Positions 36,073 through 44,761 of a DNA stretch of 64,000 bases are shown here, in pieces. The position numbers were made by a program, and so were the translations under genes. The DNA lies in the NCBI RefSeq assembly GCF_000380565.1, contig NZ_AQYJ01000028.1:124001-188000 (forward strand). Reading direction: 5' to 3'. A model generated the notes under the pieces. That model was given only the letters and a program-made list of their open reading frames with translations, ran no database searches and was not told the origin of the DNA. The stretch is from Microbulbifer variabilis ATCC 700307 (GTDB lineage Bacteria > Pseudomonadota > Gammaproteobacteria > Pseudomonadales > Cellvibrionaceae). Each line of letters begins with the position of its first letter. Within the stretch, counting starts at the first letter, position 1.

Positions 36073-37317
36073 ATGGCAGAAAATCTACTGGAAATAGCAG
36101 CGAGCCAGTTGGGTGCTTCGGGCACTGGTGCGCTGGCTTCGGCCCTCAATATTCCGGCAGAGAAAGGCCAAGCGGCACTGGATAGTGGTATCGCGTATTC
36201 CCTGGCCGGTATGCTGAATAAAGCCAGCAGCAAAACCGGTATGGGATATTTATTCAATATGATTACCGATAACGAGGCACTGGACCTCTCGACGGTAACA
36301 GAGAGTTTTTCTGACAAAGACAAACTCGGTGCCATTTTGCAAACCGGCGCAGGAATGTTGCAAAAGGTTTTTGGTACCAGTACTGAAGAAGTGAAAAAAC
36401 TGGCTTCATCGACATTGCCTAGTGGCGATGGCAGCCGCCTGCTCCAGTTGGCCCTGCCAATTGTTACATCCTTACTGAATGGCCAAGTAAAGATGCACAA
36501 AATGGATGTTTCTGATTTGGCATCTTTCCTGATCGGCCAACGTGAATTTCTCCAGGGCAAAGTCCCCGATGCATTGCTCAAAGCCCTAAATGTTCCCAGC
36601 TTTGATCAATTGGGTGCATCACTGATTACTCACGGCCATGCCAAACCACAAGAACCCCGCCCAGAAGCTCTGCATGGTAATGGTGAAAAGCGTAAACCAG
36701 TAAGTTTCAGCAGCTGGTTTTTTCCGCTGTTACTTGTATTGGTGGCTCTTTATGCGCTGAATATGTGCATGGATAAGGGAAGGGAGGAGGCGCCTGAGAA
36801 TCGCCCCTCTTTGACTTCTCAGGAGCAGGCTTTTATGGAATCGCCTTCTGAGCCCGTTGGAGACTCCCCATTAACCGATAGCAATGCCCAGGCGGAACTT
36901 GGACCGGATGATTTTGCCAGCAACCTGCGCGACTATTTGAAGAGTTTTGCCCGGGAGCCTGACCGGGAGTTTCCACTCAGGGTTCAATTTGAAGGGGGGA
37001 CTGCGAAGATTCTCGATCCTTCGGCACCTGATATCAATGCTCTGGCAAAAATAATGCAGGAAAACCCGAACCTGAGCATTGCTATTGAGGGGCATGTAAA
37101 GGGTGAGGGTAATGAAATCCGGGAACAGGAGATTTCCCAGGAGCGTGCAGATGTAGTGCGGGAGATACTCTTGCAGAAGGGAATCGCGGCTAACAGAATT
37201 ACTGCTACCGGTATGGGATCTGCCAAGGAGGTCCCAGAGGATGAAGCAGAGAAGAGAGAACAGAGAAAGATGAGCAATGAGCGTATCAGCGTGCGGGTGG
37301 TAACTTTTAGCAACTGA
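36073..37317 (+). CDS. DUF937-like/OmpA-domain inner-membrane protein
   Basis: A 414-residue chimeric protein. The ATG at 36073 has TGAGG 7 bases upstream. Residues 1-190 are a glycine/alanine-rich helical region resembling DUF937/YidB-like proteins. A single membrane segment lies at about 214-232 (FFPLLLVLVALYALN), then an acidic linker and a C-terminal OmpA-like domain (about 320-414) with LSIAIEGHVKG, SQERADVVREILLQKGI and ITATGMGSAKEVP. There is no signal peptide, so the N-terminal domain should be cytoplasmic and the OmpA domain periplasmic. The peptidoglycan-binding motif is only partly kept: the Arg of QERAD is present, but the usual Asp of TDxxG is missing. It may tether the inner membrane to the wall. 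A terminator-like hairpin follows. Confidence 0.75.
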   Translation: MAENLLEIAASQLGASGTGALASALNIPAEKGQAALDSGIAYSLAGMLNKASSKTGMGYLFNMITDNEALDLSTVTESFSDKDKLGAILQTGAGMLQKVFGTSTEEVKKLASSTLPSGDGSRLLQLALPIVTSLLNGQVKMHKMDVSDLASFLIGQREFLQGKVPDALLKALNVPSFDQLGASLITHGHAKPQEPRPEALHGNGEKRKPVSFSSWFFPLLLVLVALYALNMCMDKGREEAPENRPSLTSQEQAFMESPSEPVGDSPLTDSNAQAELGPDDFASNLRDYLKSFAREPDREFPLRVQFEGGTAKILDPSAPDINALAKIMQENPNLSIAIEGHVKGEGNEIREQEISQERADVVREILLQKGIAANRITATGMGSAKEVPEDEAEKREQRKMSNERISVRVVTFSN

Positions 37318-37356
37318 AAATTGATAACAGAGCTCGTGAAAATCAAAGGAGCAAAA

Positions 37357-37379
37357 AGCCCCGCTAATTTTGTGGGGCT
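37357..37379 (+). terminator. terminator-like hairpin
   Basis: AGCCCC and GGGGCT with an AT-rich loop, followed by TGTATTTT, about 40 bases after the OmpA-domain gene and before the convergent AraC gene. Confidence 0.6.
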
Positions 37380-37447
37380 GTATTTTGGGGCAATTAGTTT
37401 TCTGATTTTTGCATTAAGCCAAAGAGAATTTAGTTTTCGGATTTTCT

Positions 37448-38539
37448 TTAATCATTGCGGAATTTTTCCCGGTAGGCGCCGGGGGCAAGGCCTGTCCACT
37501 TTTTAAAGGCGCGGTTGAAGGCGCTGGGCTCGGAAAAGCCAAGTCGCTCGGCAATTTCTGCTACTGCAGTCTCCTGTTGTTTTAACTGGTATACAGCCAT
37601 ATCTCGGCGCACTGAGTCCTTGATATCCTGCCAGCTATTACCCTCCTCCTTGAGTCTTCGGCGAAGCGTCTGTGGGGATGTATACAGGCGTGCGGCTACA
37701 TCGTCGAGGGATAGGTTTTCTATGCTGTTTTGTTGTTGCAGCATACGCCTAATGCGGCCGGTGAAGCTGTGGTCAGATTTGTATTGGGTGAGAAGACACT
37801 CGGGAGCACGGGACAAGAATTCGGCCAGTTGCTGTTCATCGCGCACCAGTGGCATTTGCAGGTAGCGAGTACTGAATACCAAGCAGGTTTCGGCTTGATT
37901 GAAATAATGCCGACAGGGAAACATTTCACTGTAATCTTCGTTGTAATCTGGCTGAGGGAAGGCCAGTAAAACGCGCTCAAGGAGAATGGTGCGATCGATC
38001 AACCAGCTAAAGAAGCGCAGCCATATAACTGCGATAGACTCGACAAAAATCTGGTTGGGCAGGTTCTTGTCATTAGTGTGATGGATAATCAAGCGAGCTT
38101 CCTCGCCATCCTCCACCAATTTGATATGCAGGTCATCACTGACCATGCTGATAAACCGTCCGGAGCGCAGAAGGGCACGACGCAGGTTTGGGCAGCTGAT
38201 ACAGGCATGTCCCATCATGGCGAAGGTGCCAGGCAGCCACGGACGAGCCAGAAAGCCCCCCGATTCGTCATTCAGCAGATCCCATTCCCTGCGTAGCAGG
38301 TTGGCCATCTGATCGCGGCTGATGCGGTTATCAGGGTCCTCAAGCAGGGTGGGATCTATACCGCTGTCGTGCAGTATCTGCAAGCAGTCCAATCCTGCTT
38401 TGTGGGCACCAACCAGTTGGGCGCGCACGACCGTGGCAGGTATACCCGGGTCCTCGTGGAGTTTGGGGTTTTCAGTTTCCACTCTCTCAGCCCTCAACTT
38501 TATTTTGTAAGCTGCATATTTTCGCTCAAGTGCAGGCAT
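37448..38539 (-). CDS. AraC-family transcriptional regulator
   Basis: A 363-residue regulator. The N-terminal two thirds is the arabinose-binding-type domain (Arabinose_bd; ILHDSGIDPTLLEDPDNRISRDQ), typical of OruR/GbuR-like proteins. The C-terminal double helix-turn-helix covers SLDDVAARLYTSPQTLRRRLKEEG and AVAEIAERLGFSEPSAFNRAFKKWTG, ending with PGAYREKF. It would bind DNA in response to a small molecule. Start is uncertain: ATG at 38539 lacks a ribosome site, while GTG at 38482 follows a GAGAG stretch. The nearest candidate targets are the acyl-CoA genes at 29.6-35.7 kb, but no binding site is visible. Confidence 0.88.
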   Translation of the reverse strand: MPALERKYAAYKIKLRAERVETENPKLHEDPGIPATVVRAQLVGAHKAGLDCLQILHDSGIDPTLLEDPDNRISRDQMANLLRREWDLLNDESGGFLARPWLPGTFAMMGHACISCPNLRRALLRSGRFISMVSDDLHIKLVEDGEEARLIIHHTNDKNLPNQIFVESIAVIWLRFFSWLIDRTILLERVLLAFPQPDYNEDYSEMFPCRHYFNQAETCLVFSTRYLQMPLVRDEQQLAEFLSRAPECLLTQYKSDHSFTGRIRRMLQQQNSIENLSLDDVAARLYTSPQTLRRRLKEEGNSWQDIKDSVRRDMAVYQLKQQETAVAEIAERLGFSEPSAFNRAFKKWTGLAPGAYREKFRND

Positions 38540-38880
38540 GGATTATGCGCAATGCGCGTCAGAAAGTCAGGTTTATCGCCGGTGGGAGTAACAAAGTGAT
38601 AAGGGAGGTGACCTCTATCGATCAATAGAATGGCGCGAAATGTTCCTGATGCTCTTTTCTAATATTGAAATCTCTGCTGCTAATTACATGTTTTTATTCA
38701 TTATTTAGGTTTAAACGAAAAATTTCATCCCGTTTCGTTGTAGTGCTTATCGGGTAGCTCGCTGGAAGAGCTTACTTTGGAAAAAGGCCTGCGGCGGGAG
38801 AGGATGAGGTCGTCTAATCACTAGACCTCAAGGTCATAGAGGTTAACAATTAAGCTACATGCCAATGAGGGAGTGGCCAA
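38540..38880. other. intergenic gap
   Basis: 341 bases between the divergent AraC and winged-helix genes. It holds a small palindrome GACCT-CA-AGGTC at 38823-38834 that could be an operator; otherwise nothing recognisable is seen. Confidence 0.4.
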
Positions 38881-39198
38881 ATGCCGTCCGCAACTGTTGA
38901 GAGCCAGCTGAATCCGACAATCTGTCGGCGCATGTTGATTGCATACTTAATTGAGCAGATTCCCCGCCCGAATAATCCGGCCCTGGAAGAGGTGACTGGT
39001 TGGCCGCGCCGCACAGTGCAGGACATAATCGCCAAGGGGCTGCCTGGTCACGGAACCCGAGTGGAATTCGTCCAGGAGGGAGTGCGCCACAACGATGGCT
39101 ATTATCTGCTGCGAGACTGGGGGTCTTTTGACCGAGTCTGGGTGAAAAGTAATTTGCCGGCCATTTGCCAGGTGTTGGAAATCACCCTGGATGACTAG
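38881..39198 (+). CDS. small winged-helix DNA-binding-type protein
   Basis: A 105-residue cytoplasmic protein. The first 60 residues have helix-turn-helix spacing (RRMLIAYLIEQIP..., PALEEVTGWPRRTVQDIIAKGLPGHG), followed by a beta-wing (VEFVQEGVRHNDGYYLLRDWG). The compact HTH plus wing form suits a small transcription factor or a DNA-binding adaptor. The ATG follows GAGGGAG. I do not recognise a named family with certainty. Neighbours transcribe toward it, so it gives no functional context. Confidence 0.65.
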   Translation: MPSATVESQLNPTICRRMLIAYLIEQIPRPNNPALEEVTGWPRRTVQDIIAKGLPGHGTRVEFVQEGVRHNDGYYLLRDWGSFDRVWVKSNLPAICQVLEITLDD

Positions 39199-39230
39199 TG
39201 CGGCACATCAGGTTGATGTGCCGCCTGTAT

Positions 39231-39626
39231 TCATTGCTGCGGCTTGGTATGGGTTTGTTGCAGTATCTTATTAACTTTCTCCAACAGTGCCGGGTTGGAT
39301 TTAATGCTGTTGGCTATTTCCTGGTATTTGCTCTTGGATAAGCCTGTTTTCTCGATTGCCGCAATCATTTTGCCTTGGGCCTCTTTATTAAGAGCCTCGG
39401 CTTCCTTGATATCAGCAGCAGCCTTAAGTTTTGGGGCATATTCCCGACTCAGCATGACAATAGAACGGTAGGCGTCGGCAAACTGCTTGAGCTGAGGTTC
39501 ACTGAAGGATACCTTGGGGGCACTGGTTTTCGGGGCGTTAGCCTGAGGGGACGCGGGTTGTGCAGCGACGAATGGGACAGTGAGCAGCAGGGCAAATAGG
39601 GTTAGGAATTTGGCAAAGGGCTTCAT
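39231..39626 (-). CDS. DUF4168-like periplasmic protein
   Basis: A 131-residue exported protein. The ATG at 39626, with GGAG 6 bases upstream, gives a signal peptide ending PFVAAQP; the longer frame has none. The mature protein has the DUF4168 pattern: FSEPQLKQFADAYRSIVMLSREY, then a helix with KMIAAIEKTGLSKSKYQEIA and NPALLEKVNKIL. The family has no assigned function. It is helical, charged and probably soluble in the periplasm. It converges with the winged-helix gene. Confidence 0.82.
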   Translation of the reverse strand: MKPFAKFLTLFALLLTVPFVAAQPASPQANAPKTSAPKVSFSEPQLKQFADAYRSIVMLSREYAPKLKAAADIKEAEALNKEAQGKMIAAIEKTGLSKSKYQEIANSIKSNPALLEKVNKILQQTHTKPQQ

Positions 39627-39830
39627 TGGGCACTCCAAAGTCGGTGGACGCTTTTGCTTCTCAGAGGGAGCACCCAGCGTCACGTTAGGGCAATGGGCGT
39701 TATGTACGGAACTAGGTGAGAGCTTAGTGCTTTCAGCTATGGGACATTAGTTTCAGGGTAGCCAGTTTCGGCGCGGACGTGGCGCCTTTCCCCGCCACTC
39801 GCGCGAATTTTTGATCTCGACTGGTTGGAC

Positions 39831-40460
39831 CTAAAAAAGACCGAGGAATTTCTTGCGCCTCTTTAGGGATTGCTCGCAGCTATTAAGTTGTTGCTGATAG
39901 CGCTGGGCACGCGCGGAGACCTTATGTGACACCTTCTTGAGCCAGGCCTTATTTTTAAAGCTGCGTCGATTAAAACCACCGTGTCCTTCGTGATAGGCCA
40001 GATACAGGTGATAACTGTCTCTGGACTGGATTTGGCAGCGGCGCGCACTCGTGTTGTTATACCAGCCGACAAAGTCTATGGCATCGCCAAAATCATCCCG
40101 GTCCGCACCATAACTAAATGTGGAACGTTGATATCCGCGCCAAGTATTTTTCAGTGCTTGAGCATAACCATAGGCATCTGAGGGGCGGGGTCCGGGAATA
40201 AAGCCCAGTATCTTGCTGCGCGGTGGGCGCGCATCATGTACGAAGCGCGATTCCTGATGCAGGATTGCCATCATCACTGCAACCGGGGAGCCCCATTCCT
40301 CCTCTGCCGCCTTGGCGTCGTCATACCAGCCTTTTTTCTCGCGGAAAATAGAACAGATATTGTCAGGGTTACTGGGTGGGCTAGTGGCGCAGCCCACGCT
40401 CAGGACAGTGGCGCCAAGCAGCGCCACCAGAATCCCATTTTTTTTATTATTTTCTTGCAT
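39831..40460 (-). CDS. SLT-domain lytic transglycosylase lipoprotein
   Basis: A 209-residue lipoprotein (lipobox LSVGC, Cys24). The catalytic-type Glu is in AILHQESRF, followed by DAYGYAQALKNTW and later SYHLYLAYHEGHGGF, in the order of the transglycosylase SLT fold. It would cleave peptidoglycan glycan strands from the outer membrane. Its C-terminus is basic (SLKRRKKFLG). It lies 15 bases after rpiA on the same strand, probably as a passenger in that operon. Confidence 0.85.
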   Translation of the reverse strand: MQENNKKNGILVALLGATVLSVGCATSPPSNPDNICSIFREKKGWYDDAKAAEEEWGSPVAVMMAILHQESRFVHDARPPRSKILGFIPGPRPSDAYGYAQALKNTWRGYQRSTFSYGADRDDFGDAIDFVGWYNNTSARRCQIQSRDSYHLYLAYHEGHGGFNRRSFKNKAWLKKVSHKVSARAQRYQQQLNSCEQSLKRRKKFLGLF

Positions 40461-40475
40461 AAATTTACTGCACAG

Positions 40476-41147
40476 TTAGGCGGTGATGGTTTTGACTCCG
40501 GTGCTGGTTCCGAGCAGTAGCAAGTCTGCTGGGCGCTTGGCAAAGATGCCATTGGTAACCACACCGGTAATATTATTGATTGCTTCTTCCAGTGCGACAG
40601 GTTGTTCGATCTTTAGATTGTACACATCGAGAATTGCATTGCCGTTATCGGTAATAACCCCCTGGCGGTAAACCGGGTCCCCGCCGAGCTTGACCAGCTC
40701 TCGGGCTACCAGGGAGCGCGCCATGGGAATCACCTCCACCGGCAGTGGGAAGTCTCCAAGGATCTTTACAGACTTACTCTCATCGGCGATGCAGATAAAC
40801 TCATCGGAACAAGCCGCGACAATCTTCTCCCTAGTTAGGGCGGCACCGCCTCCCTTGACTAGTTCCAGTGCCGGATTAGCTTCATCGGCACCGTCTACAT
40901 AAAATTGGATGCTATCTACACTATTCAGCTCATAGACCGGAATTCCATGAGATTTTAGCCTTTGTGCCGAGGCTTCTGAGCTGGCGACAGTACCGTCGAA
41001 CTTGCCTTTGATCTCCGCCAGATAGTCGATAAAGAAATTGGCTGTGGAGCCTGTGCCCACTCCGACGATGGAGTCAGCTTCCAGGCGAGGGGAGATATAG
41101 TCTATAGCGGCGCGGGCAGTGGCCTGCTTCAGTTCATCCTGGGTCAT
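40476..41147 (-). CDS. rpiA: ribose-5-phosphate isomerase A
   Basis: A 223-residue enzyme of the same size as E. coli RpiA (219). It shows the phosphate loop [14 protein letters not shown], the catalytic-region [28 protein letters not shown] and [11 protein letters not shown]. It interconverts ribose 5-phosphate and ribulose 5-phosphate in the pentose phosphate pathway. The location next to ilvA (divergent) is the same as in many pseudomonads and relatives. The start ATG is at 41147. Confidence 0.97.
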   Translation of the reverse strand: MTQDELKQATARAAIDYISPRLEADSIVGVGTGSTANFFIDYLAEIKGKFDGTVASSEASAQRLKSHGIPVYELNSVDSIQFYVDGADEANPALELVKGGGAALTREKIVAACSDEFICIADESKSVKILGDFPLPVEVIPMARSLVARELVKLGGDPVYRQGVITDNGNAILDVYNLKIEQPVALEEAINNITGVVTNGIFAKRPADLLLLGTSTGVKTITA

Positions 41148-41362
41148 ACTCTGGATAGTTTCCTGTGCAATTATTTATGCTTTATTTTTACCTTTCGACA
41201 AAAAAAAGCGCAATAAGGCCAAATTGTTGGCAATTGTGCTGATCAAGACTTAGACTGGCCTGCCGGTGTTGCGCGTGCTGGGAGTGTTTTGCCAGTGCTT
41301 ACGCTACTAGGCTTTCCTGAGTCGTGCATAGAAATTAATCGCAACGGCAGCCGATACACATC

Positions 41363-42877
41363 ATGCCCAAGTCTTATATCAAGCGCATTTTAGACGCGCG
41401 CATTTACGATGTCGCCACCGAGACGCCATTAGAACCGATGCGCCAGCTATCCCACCGCCTGGGTAACCGCATTCTGCTCAAGCGGGAAGACCTGCAGCCA
41501 GTATTTTCCTTCAAAATTCGCGGTGCTTATAACAAGTTGTTACAACTGCCCCCTGAGCAACGTGCTCGTGGGGTAATCACGGCATCGGCTGGCAATCATG
41601 CTCAGGGATTGGCATTGGGTGCAGCCCAGTTGGGGGTGCGTGCAACGATTGTGATGCCGAAGACCACACCTCTGATCAAAGTTAATGCTGTGAGAATGCG
41701 CGGAGCTGAAGTGGTATTACACGGGGATACCTTTGATGAGGCTGCCGCGCGTGCCAGGAAACTAGTGAAGGAACGCGACCTGGTTTTTGTACACCCCTAT
41801 GACGACCCGGATGTGATCGCTGGCCAGGGAACTGTGGCTATGGAGATGCTGCGCCAATACTCTGGCAACCTTGAAGCTGTATTTATTCCCGTGGGTGGAG
41901 GTGGGCTGGCTGCCGGCATGGCTACCTACATCAAGTATGTAAGGCCGGAAACAAAGGTTTATGCGGTGGAGCCTGAAGATGCCGCATGCTTGAAAGTTGC
42001 CCTGGAAAGTGGAGAGCGTTTGCGCCTATCCCAAGTAGGGTTGTTTGCTGATGGTGTTGCCGTAGCGCAAATTGGTGAGGAGACATTCCGAGTTCTAAGT
42101 GAAACAGTGGATGGTGTGATCACCGTGAGTACCGATGAGATCTGTGCAGCGATTAAAGATATTTTTGAGGATACCCGTTCTATCGCCGAGCCGGCTGGGG
42201 CTGTTGGGTTGGCGGGGCTGAAGAGGTTTATTGAACAGACTGATTGCCGCAATTCGGCTCTCGCCACTGTTTGTAGCGGAGCCAACATCAACTTCGATCG
42301 GCTGCGTTATATTAGCGAGCGCACAGAAACTGGCGAAAAGCGCGAGGCGGTACTTGCGGTTCGTATTCCCGAAAGCCCAGGCAGCTACCTGAGATTTTGT
42401 CGTGACTTAGGTGACAGGGCTATTACCGAGTTTAATTATCGCTATGCAGGAGATGAAGAGGCACATATTTTTGTTGGCCTGCAGGTGGCTACCGATAACG
42501 ATCGGCGCCAGATGGTCGACAAGCTTAAAGAGGGCGGTTATCGGGTAACTGACCTTACCGAGAATGAGATGGCAAAGTTACATATTCGCCACTTGGTGGG
42601 GGGGCGGGTACCTGGATTACACGATGAAGTTGTATACCGCTTTGAATTTCCTGAGCGGCCCGGAGCCTTGCGGAAGTTTCTCGAGCACTTGGCCGGCCGC
42701 TGGAATATTACCTTGTTCCACTATCGTAACCATGGTGCTGCGTATGGGCGGGTATTGGTTGGGTTGCAAGTCGAGCCCGAGGCTCGCACAGAACTTTTGG
42801 ATTTACTTGAGCAGCTGCAATATCCCTTTTGGGATGAAACGGAAAATCCAGCTTACCGCTTTTTCTTGGGTAGCTGA
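41363..42877 (+). CDS. ilvA: biosynthetic threonine ammonia-lyase
   Basis: A 504-residue PLP enzyme. The PLP lysine is in PVFSFKIRGAYNKL and the phosphate-binding loop is PVGGGGLAAGM. SAGNHAQGLA is the substrate Ser/Asn loop. Two C-terminal ACT-like regulatory domains follow (REAVLAVRIPESPGSYLRFCR and EVVYRFEFPERPGALRKFLEHL), matching the full-length isoleucine-inhibited form. It deaminates threonine to 2-oxobutanoate, the first step of isoleucine synthesis. The gene is divergent from rpiA. Confidence 0.97.
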   Translation: MPKSYIKRILDARIYDVATETPLEPMRQLSHRLGNRILLKREDLQPVFSFKIRGAYNKLLQLPPEQRARGVITASAGNHAQGLALGAAQLGVRATIVMPKTTPLIKVNAVRMRGAEVVLHGDTFDEAAARARKLVKERDLVFVHPYDDPDVIAGQGTVAMEMLRQYSGNLEAVFIPVGGGGLAAGMATYIKYVRPETKVYAVEPEDAACLKVALESGERLRLSQVGLFADGVAVAQIGEETFRVLSETVDGVITVSTDEICAAIKDIFEDTRSIAEPAGAVGLAGLKRFIEQTDCRNSALATVCSGANINFDRLRYISERTETGEKREAVLAVRIPESPGSYLRFCRDLGDRAITEFNYRYAGDEEAHIFVGLQVATDNDRRQMVDKLKEGGYRVTDLTENEMAKLHIRHLVGGRVPGLHDEVVYRFEFPERPGALRKFLEHLAGRWNITLFHYRNHGAAYGRVLVGLQVEPEARTELLDLLEQLQYPFWDETENPAYRFFLGS

Positions 42878-43122
42878 GGTGAAGAGAAACCTTTAATTGG
42901 GTTAAGCGTCTCAGAAGTTATTGGGGTGTAGACTGTAATTTCTGCTTTGTCGAACCCCTTTGCGTAAAAATGCGACAAAAAACGCATAAATTATCCAATA
43001 AACAGTTACTATCACGCCGATTCTTCAGTATCTTCTTTGATCGTGGAACTTTTGCTATGGCTCAGGTCATATGCGAGGCGAAACGCATATAACAAAAAAA
43101 TTGATTGTACAGGATGGTCCCA

Positions 43123-43260
43123 ATGAAAGCCGATGCGCTGACAATCGCTGTGGTTGTCTTTGTCGCGGGCGTTCTGCTGAGCACCAGTGGTTTGACCGAG
43201 GTATTTGCCTCGGAATCTGAGCCACCGGCTGCTCTGCAACAGGGAGTGGTTACCCGTTAG
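43123..43260 (+). CDS. small 45-residue single-pass membrane protein
   Basis: A short frame from ATG at 43123 to TAG at 43260, with AGGA 8 bases upstream of the start. Residues about 7-23 (TIAVVVFVAGVLLSTSG) are hydrophobic and are followed by an acidic, proline/alanine-containing tail. A strong intrinsic terminator stands 36 bases past the stop, so a short transcript would end right after it. This suggests a genuine small membrane protein. I do not recognise a family. Confidence 0.55.
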   Translation: MKADALTIAVVVFVAGVLLSTSGLTEVFASESEPPAALQQGVVTR

Positions 43261-43300
43261 GCTGATGCCGGGGGGCGCTCTGCCCACGAAACAGCAAAAA

Positions 43301-43332
43301 AGGCCGAATACTTAAAGTGTTCGGCCTTTTTT
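43301..43332. terminator. bidirectional intrinsic terminator
   Basis: AGGCCGAA and TTCGGCCT form an 8-bp stem with A-run before and T-run after, so it can end the small-protein transcript on the plus strand and the cyclo-ligase transcript on the minus strand. Confidence 0.9.
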
Positions 43333-43347
43333 GTTTTAACTCCAACA

Positions 43348-43926
43348 TTAACGGCAGCGATAGATACGCTTTTCTGTCACCACCATATCCAAAGGTATAT
43401 CCCAATTGTCCGTCGGCAATTGCTCCACGCATTGCAGTTGGTGGGCAGCGCCAATCAGCTGTGGCCCGGTACCCGGCAGCAGTAGTTTGTGTTCGAAAGT
43501 TCGGTCGTAAAAGCCTGCACCCATACCCAGGCGGGCGCCGCTGGGGTCAAAGGCCACCAACGGTACCAGTACCAAATCCAATAAATTCGGTGCTCGACTG
43601 GGGCTGCGTACCGGCTCGGGAATATTAAAGCGATTTCGGAATGACAATGGTTCGCCAGCCCAGCGCCTAAAGCCGAGGTGCGGATGTGGCTCTACAGGCA
43701 GTACCGGCAAGTAAAAATACTTATTGGGATAACGCCGTAACAAATGACGAACATCCAGTTCACCATCCATAGGCCAAAACATACCGATATGGCGGGCGCG
43801 TTTTATCTGTGGTATTCGGCTCAATAAGGTAATTGCTGCACGACCATGCAAACGCTGCTGATAAGCACTGAGCCCCCGCCGTCCCGCACGCATACGTTGG
43901 CGCAGTTGCGTTTTATTTTCACTCAT
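43348..43926 (-). CDS. 5-formyltetrahydrofolate cyclo-ligase
   Basis: A 192-residue enzyme. The ATG at 43926 (MSENKTQLRQRMR) is chosen because the longer open frame runs through the 6S RNA. The motifs are LRQRMRAGRRGLS at the N-terminus, FWPMDGELDVRHL and the ATP-binding DLVLVPLVAFDPSGARLGMGAGFYDRTF. It converts 5-formyl-THF to 5,10-methenyl-THF with ATP. In gammaproteobacteria this gene (ygfA) lies just downstream of 6S RNA, as here. Confidence 0.95.
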   Translation of the reverse strand: MSENKTQLRQRMRAGRRGLSAYQQRLHGRAAITLLSRIPQIKRARHIGMFWPMDGELDVRHLLRRYPNKYFYLPVLPVEPHPHLGFRRWAGEPLSFRNRFNIPEPVRSPSRAPNLLDLVLVPLVAFDPSGARLGMGAGFYDRTFEHKLLLPGTGPQLIGAAHQLQCVEQLPTDNWDIPLDMVVTEKRIYRCR

Positions 43927-43954
43927 TAGTAGGGGAATGACTGGAGATGAAATA

Positions 43955-44132
43955 GGAACCCCGAGTGTGCGGCTGTAGACGGAGCCTTGAACCGTAAGGT
44001 TCAAGGTGGTGGGATCCGGAGTACATAAGGCTTTCCGCTGCATGGCGGACCTGCGCACCAGCACCCGCTGGAAACCACCGGGGTAAGATTATCGGCTCAA
44101 GGACATAGTCTGCTGGCCAACACCCCAGGGTA
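43955..44132 (-). ncRNA. ssrS: 6S RNA
   Basis: Between zapA and the 5-formyl-THF cyclo-ligase gene, the standard ssrS site. On the minus strand the 5' end CCTGGGGTGT can pair with the 3' ACACTCGGGG to form the closing stem. A GAACCUUACGGUUC-like hairpin (CTTGAACCTTACGGTTCAAG) lies in the 3' half. The length is about 178 nt, as expected. 6S RNA binds sigma-70 RNA polymerase as a mimic of open promoter DNA. Exact ends are estimated from the promoter and the closing stem. Confidence 0.88.
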
Positions 44133-44139
44133 TAGGTTA

Positions 44140-44168
44140 ATTATAACTTGGGCAGGGGGGGGTGTTAA
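44140..44168 (-). promoter_or_regulatory. sigma-70 promoter of 6S RNA
   Basis: On the minus strand TTAACA (44168-44163), a 17-base spacer and a perfect TATAAT (44145-44140), placing the start of transcription near 44133. Confidence 0.8.
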
Positions 44169-44219
44169 CTGGAAATTTAAAGGAAATTGTTGTGCCTGTA
44201 ATTAGGAAGGCGTATACCT

Positions 44220-44558
44220 TTATCCTTGCGGTGACTGGGTTTCCTGCTCCGGGTCTATCTCACCTAACGCATTTTGTACTTTGTCCTTTAGGCGGTCGAT
44301 CATTTCCTCCTGGAGAGGAATACTACTCAATTCTGCTTTGGCCTGGATCAATTCGTGAGCAATATTCAGTGCGGCCATAACGGCGATACGCTCAATGCCA
44401 ATAACGGTACCCGTTGAGCGGATACGCGCCATGCGCTCGTGCAGAAGGTGCGCGGAAGCCTGCAGGCCTGCGCGCTCGTGGTCTGCACAGGCCACACGGT
44501 ACTCTTTGCCCAGAATAGATACGGTGACTGTTTCAGATGTTGGTACGGAGTCAGACAT
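44220..44558 (-). CDS. zapA: cell division protein ZapA
   Basis: A 112-residue ZapA protein. The globular N-part TVSILGKEYRVACADHERAGLQASAHLLHERM and GIERIAVMAALNIAHELI are diagnostic, followed by a C-terminal coiled coil. It crosslinks FtsZ filaments at the division ring. The ATG overlaps the stop of the upstream small coiled-coil gene (TGATG), so the two are translationally coupled; 6S RNA follows downstream. Confidence 0.95.
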   Translation of the reverse strand: MSDSVPTSETVTVSILGKEYRVACADHERAGLQASAHLLHERMARIRSTGTVIGIERIAVMAALNIAHELIQAKAELSSIPLQEEMIDRLKDKVQNALGEIDPEQETQSPQG

Positions 44559-44761
44559 CAGGAATCTTGCGTTAGCCCTTTAAGACGATTAATCATAGCT
44601 TCGACCCGCGAGCGGGCGGCCTCATTATTTTTTATCAGGCGCTGGCGCTCGCGTAGCCAGTCGGCTTCCTGCCGGCGCAGTTCACGATTGTCTTCGGCCA
44701 GCTGTTGGCAGCGGGCGATCAGTGAATCCACAGTGCTTTCTAACGCTTGCAGCTTATCCAT
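44558..44761 (-). CDS. TIGR02449-type small coiled-coil protein (ZapB-like)
   Basis: A 67-residue protein if begun at the ATG at 44761, which has AGGA close upstream; a longer frame to 44800 lacks a good site. It is almost wholly coiled coil (LESTVDSLIARCQQLAEDN, RLIKNNEAARSRVEAMINRL). It matches the small coiled-coil family found before zapA in gammaproteobacteria and may help Z-ring assembly in the way ZapB does. Its stop overlaps the zapA start. Confidence 0.85.
   Translation of the reverse strand: MDKLQALESTVDSLIARCQQLAEDNRELRRQEADWLRERQRLIKNNEAARSRVEAMINRLKGLTQDS

Noticed and set aside
35883-36581. 232-codon open frame on the minus strand
   Set aside because: It lies antisense to the start of the DUF937/OmpA-domain gene, has no ribosome site and its serine/proline-rich translation resembles no protein.
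38740-38860. tRNA-like string (GGGTAGCTCGCTGGAAGAGC)
   Set aside because: It resembles a D-arm, but no anticodon arm, T-loop (GTTCRA) or acceptor pairing can be placed around it.
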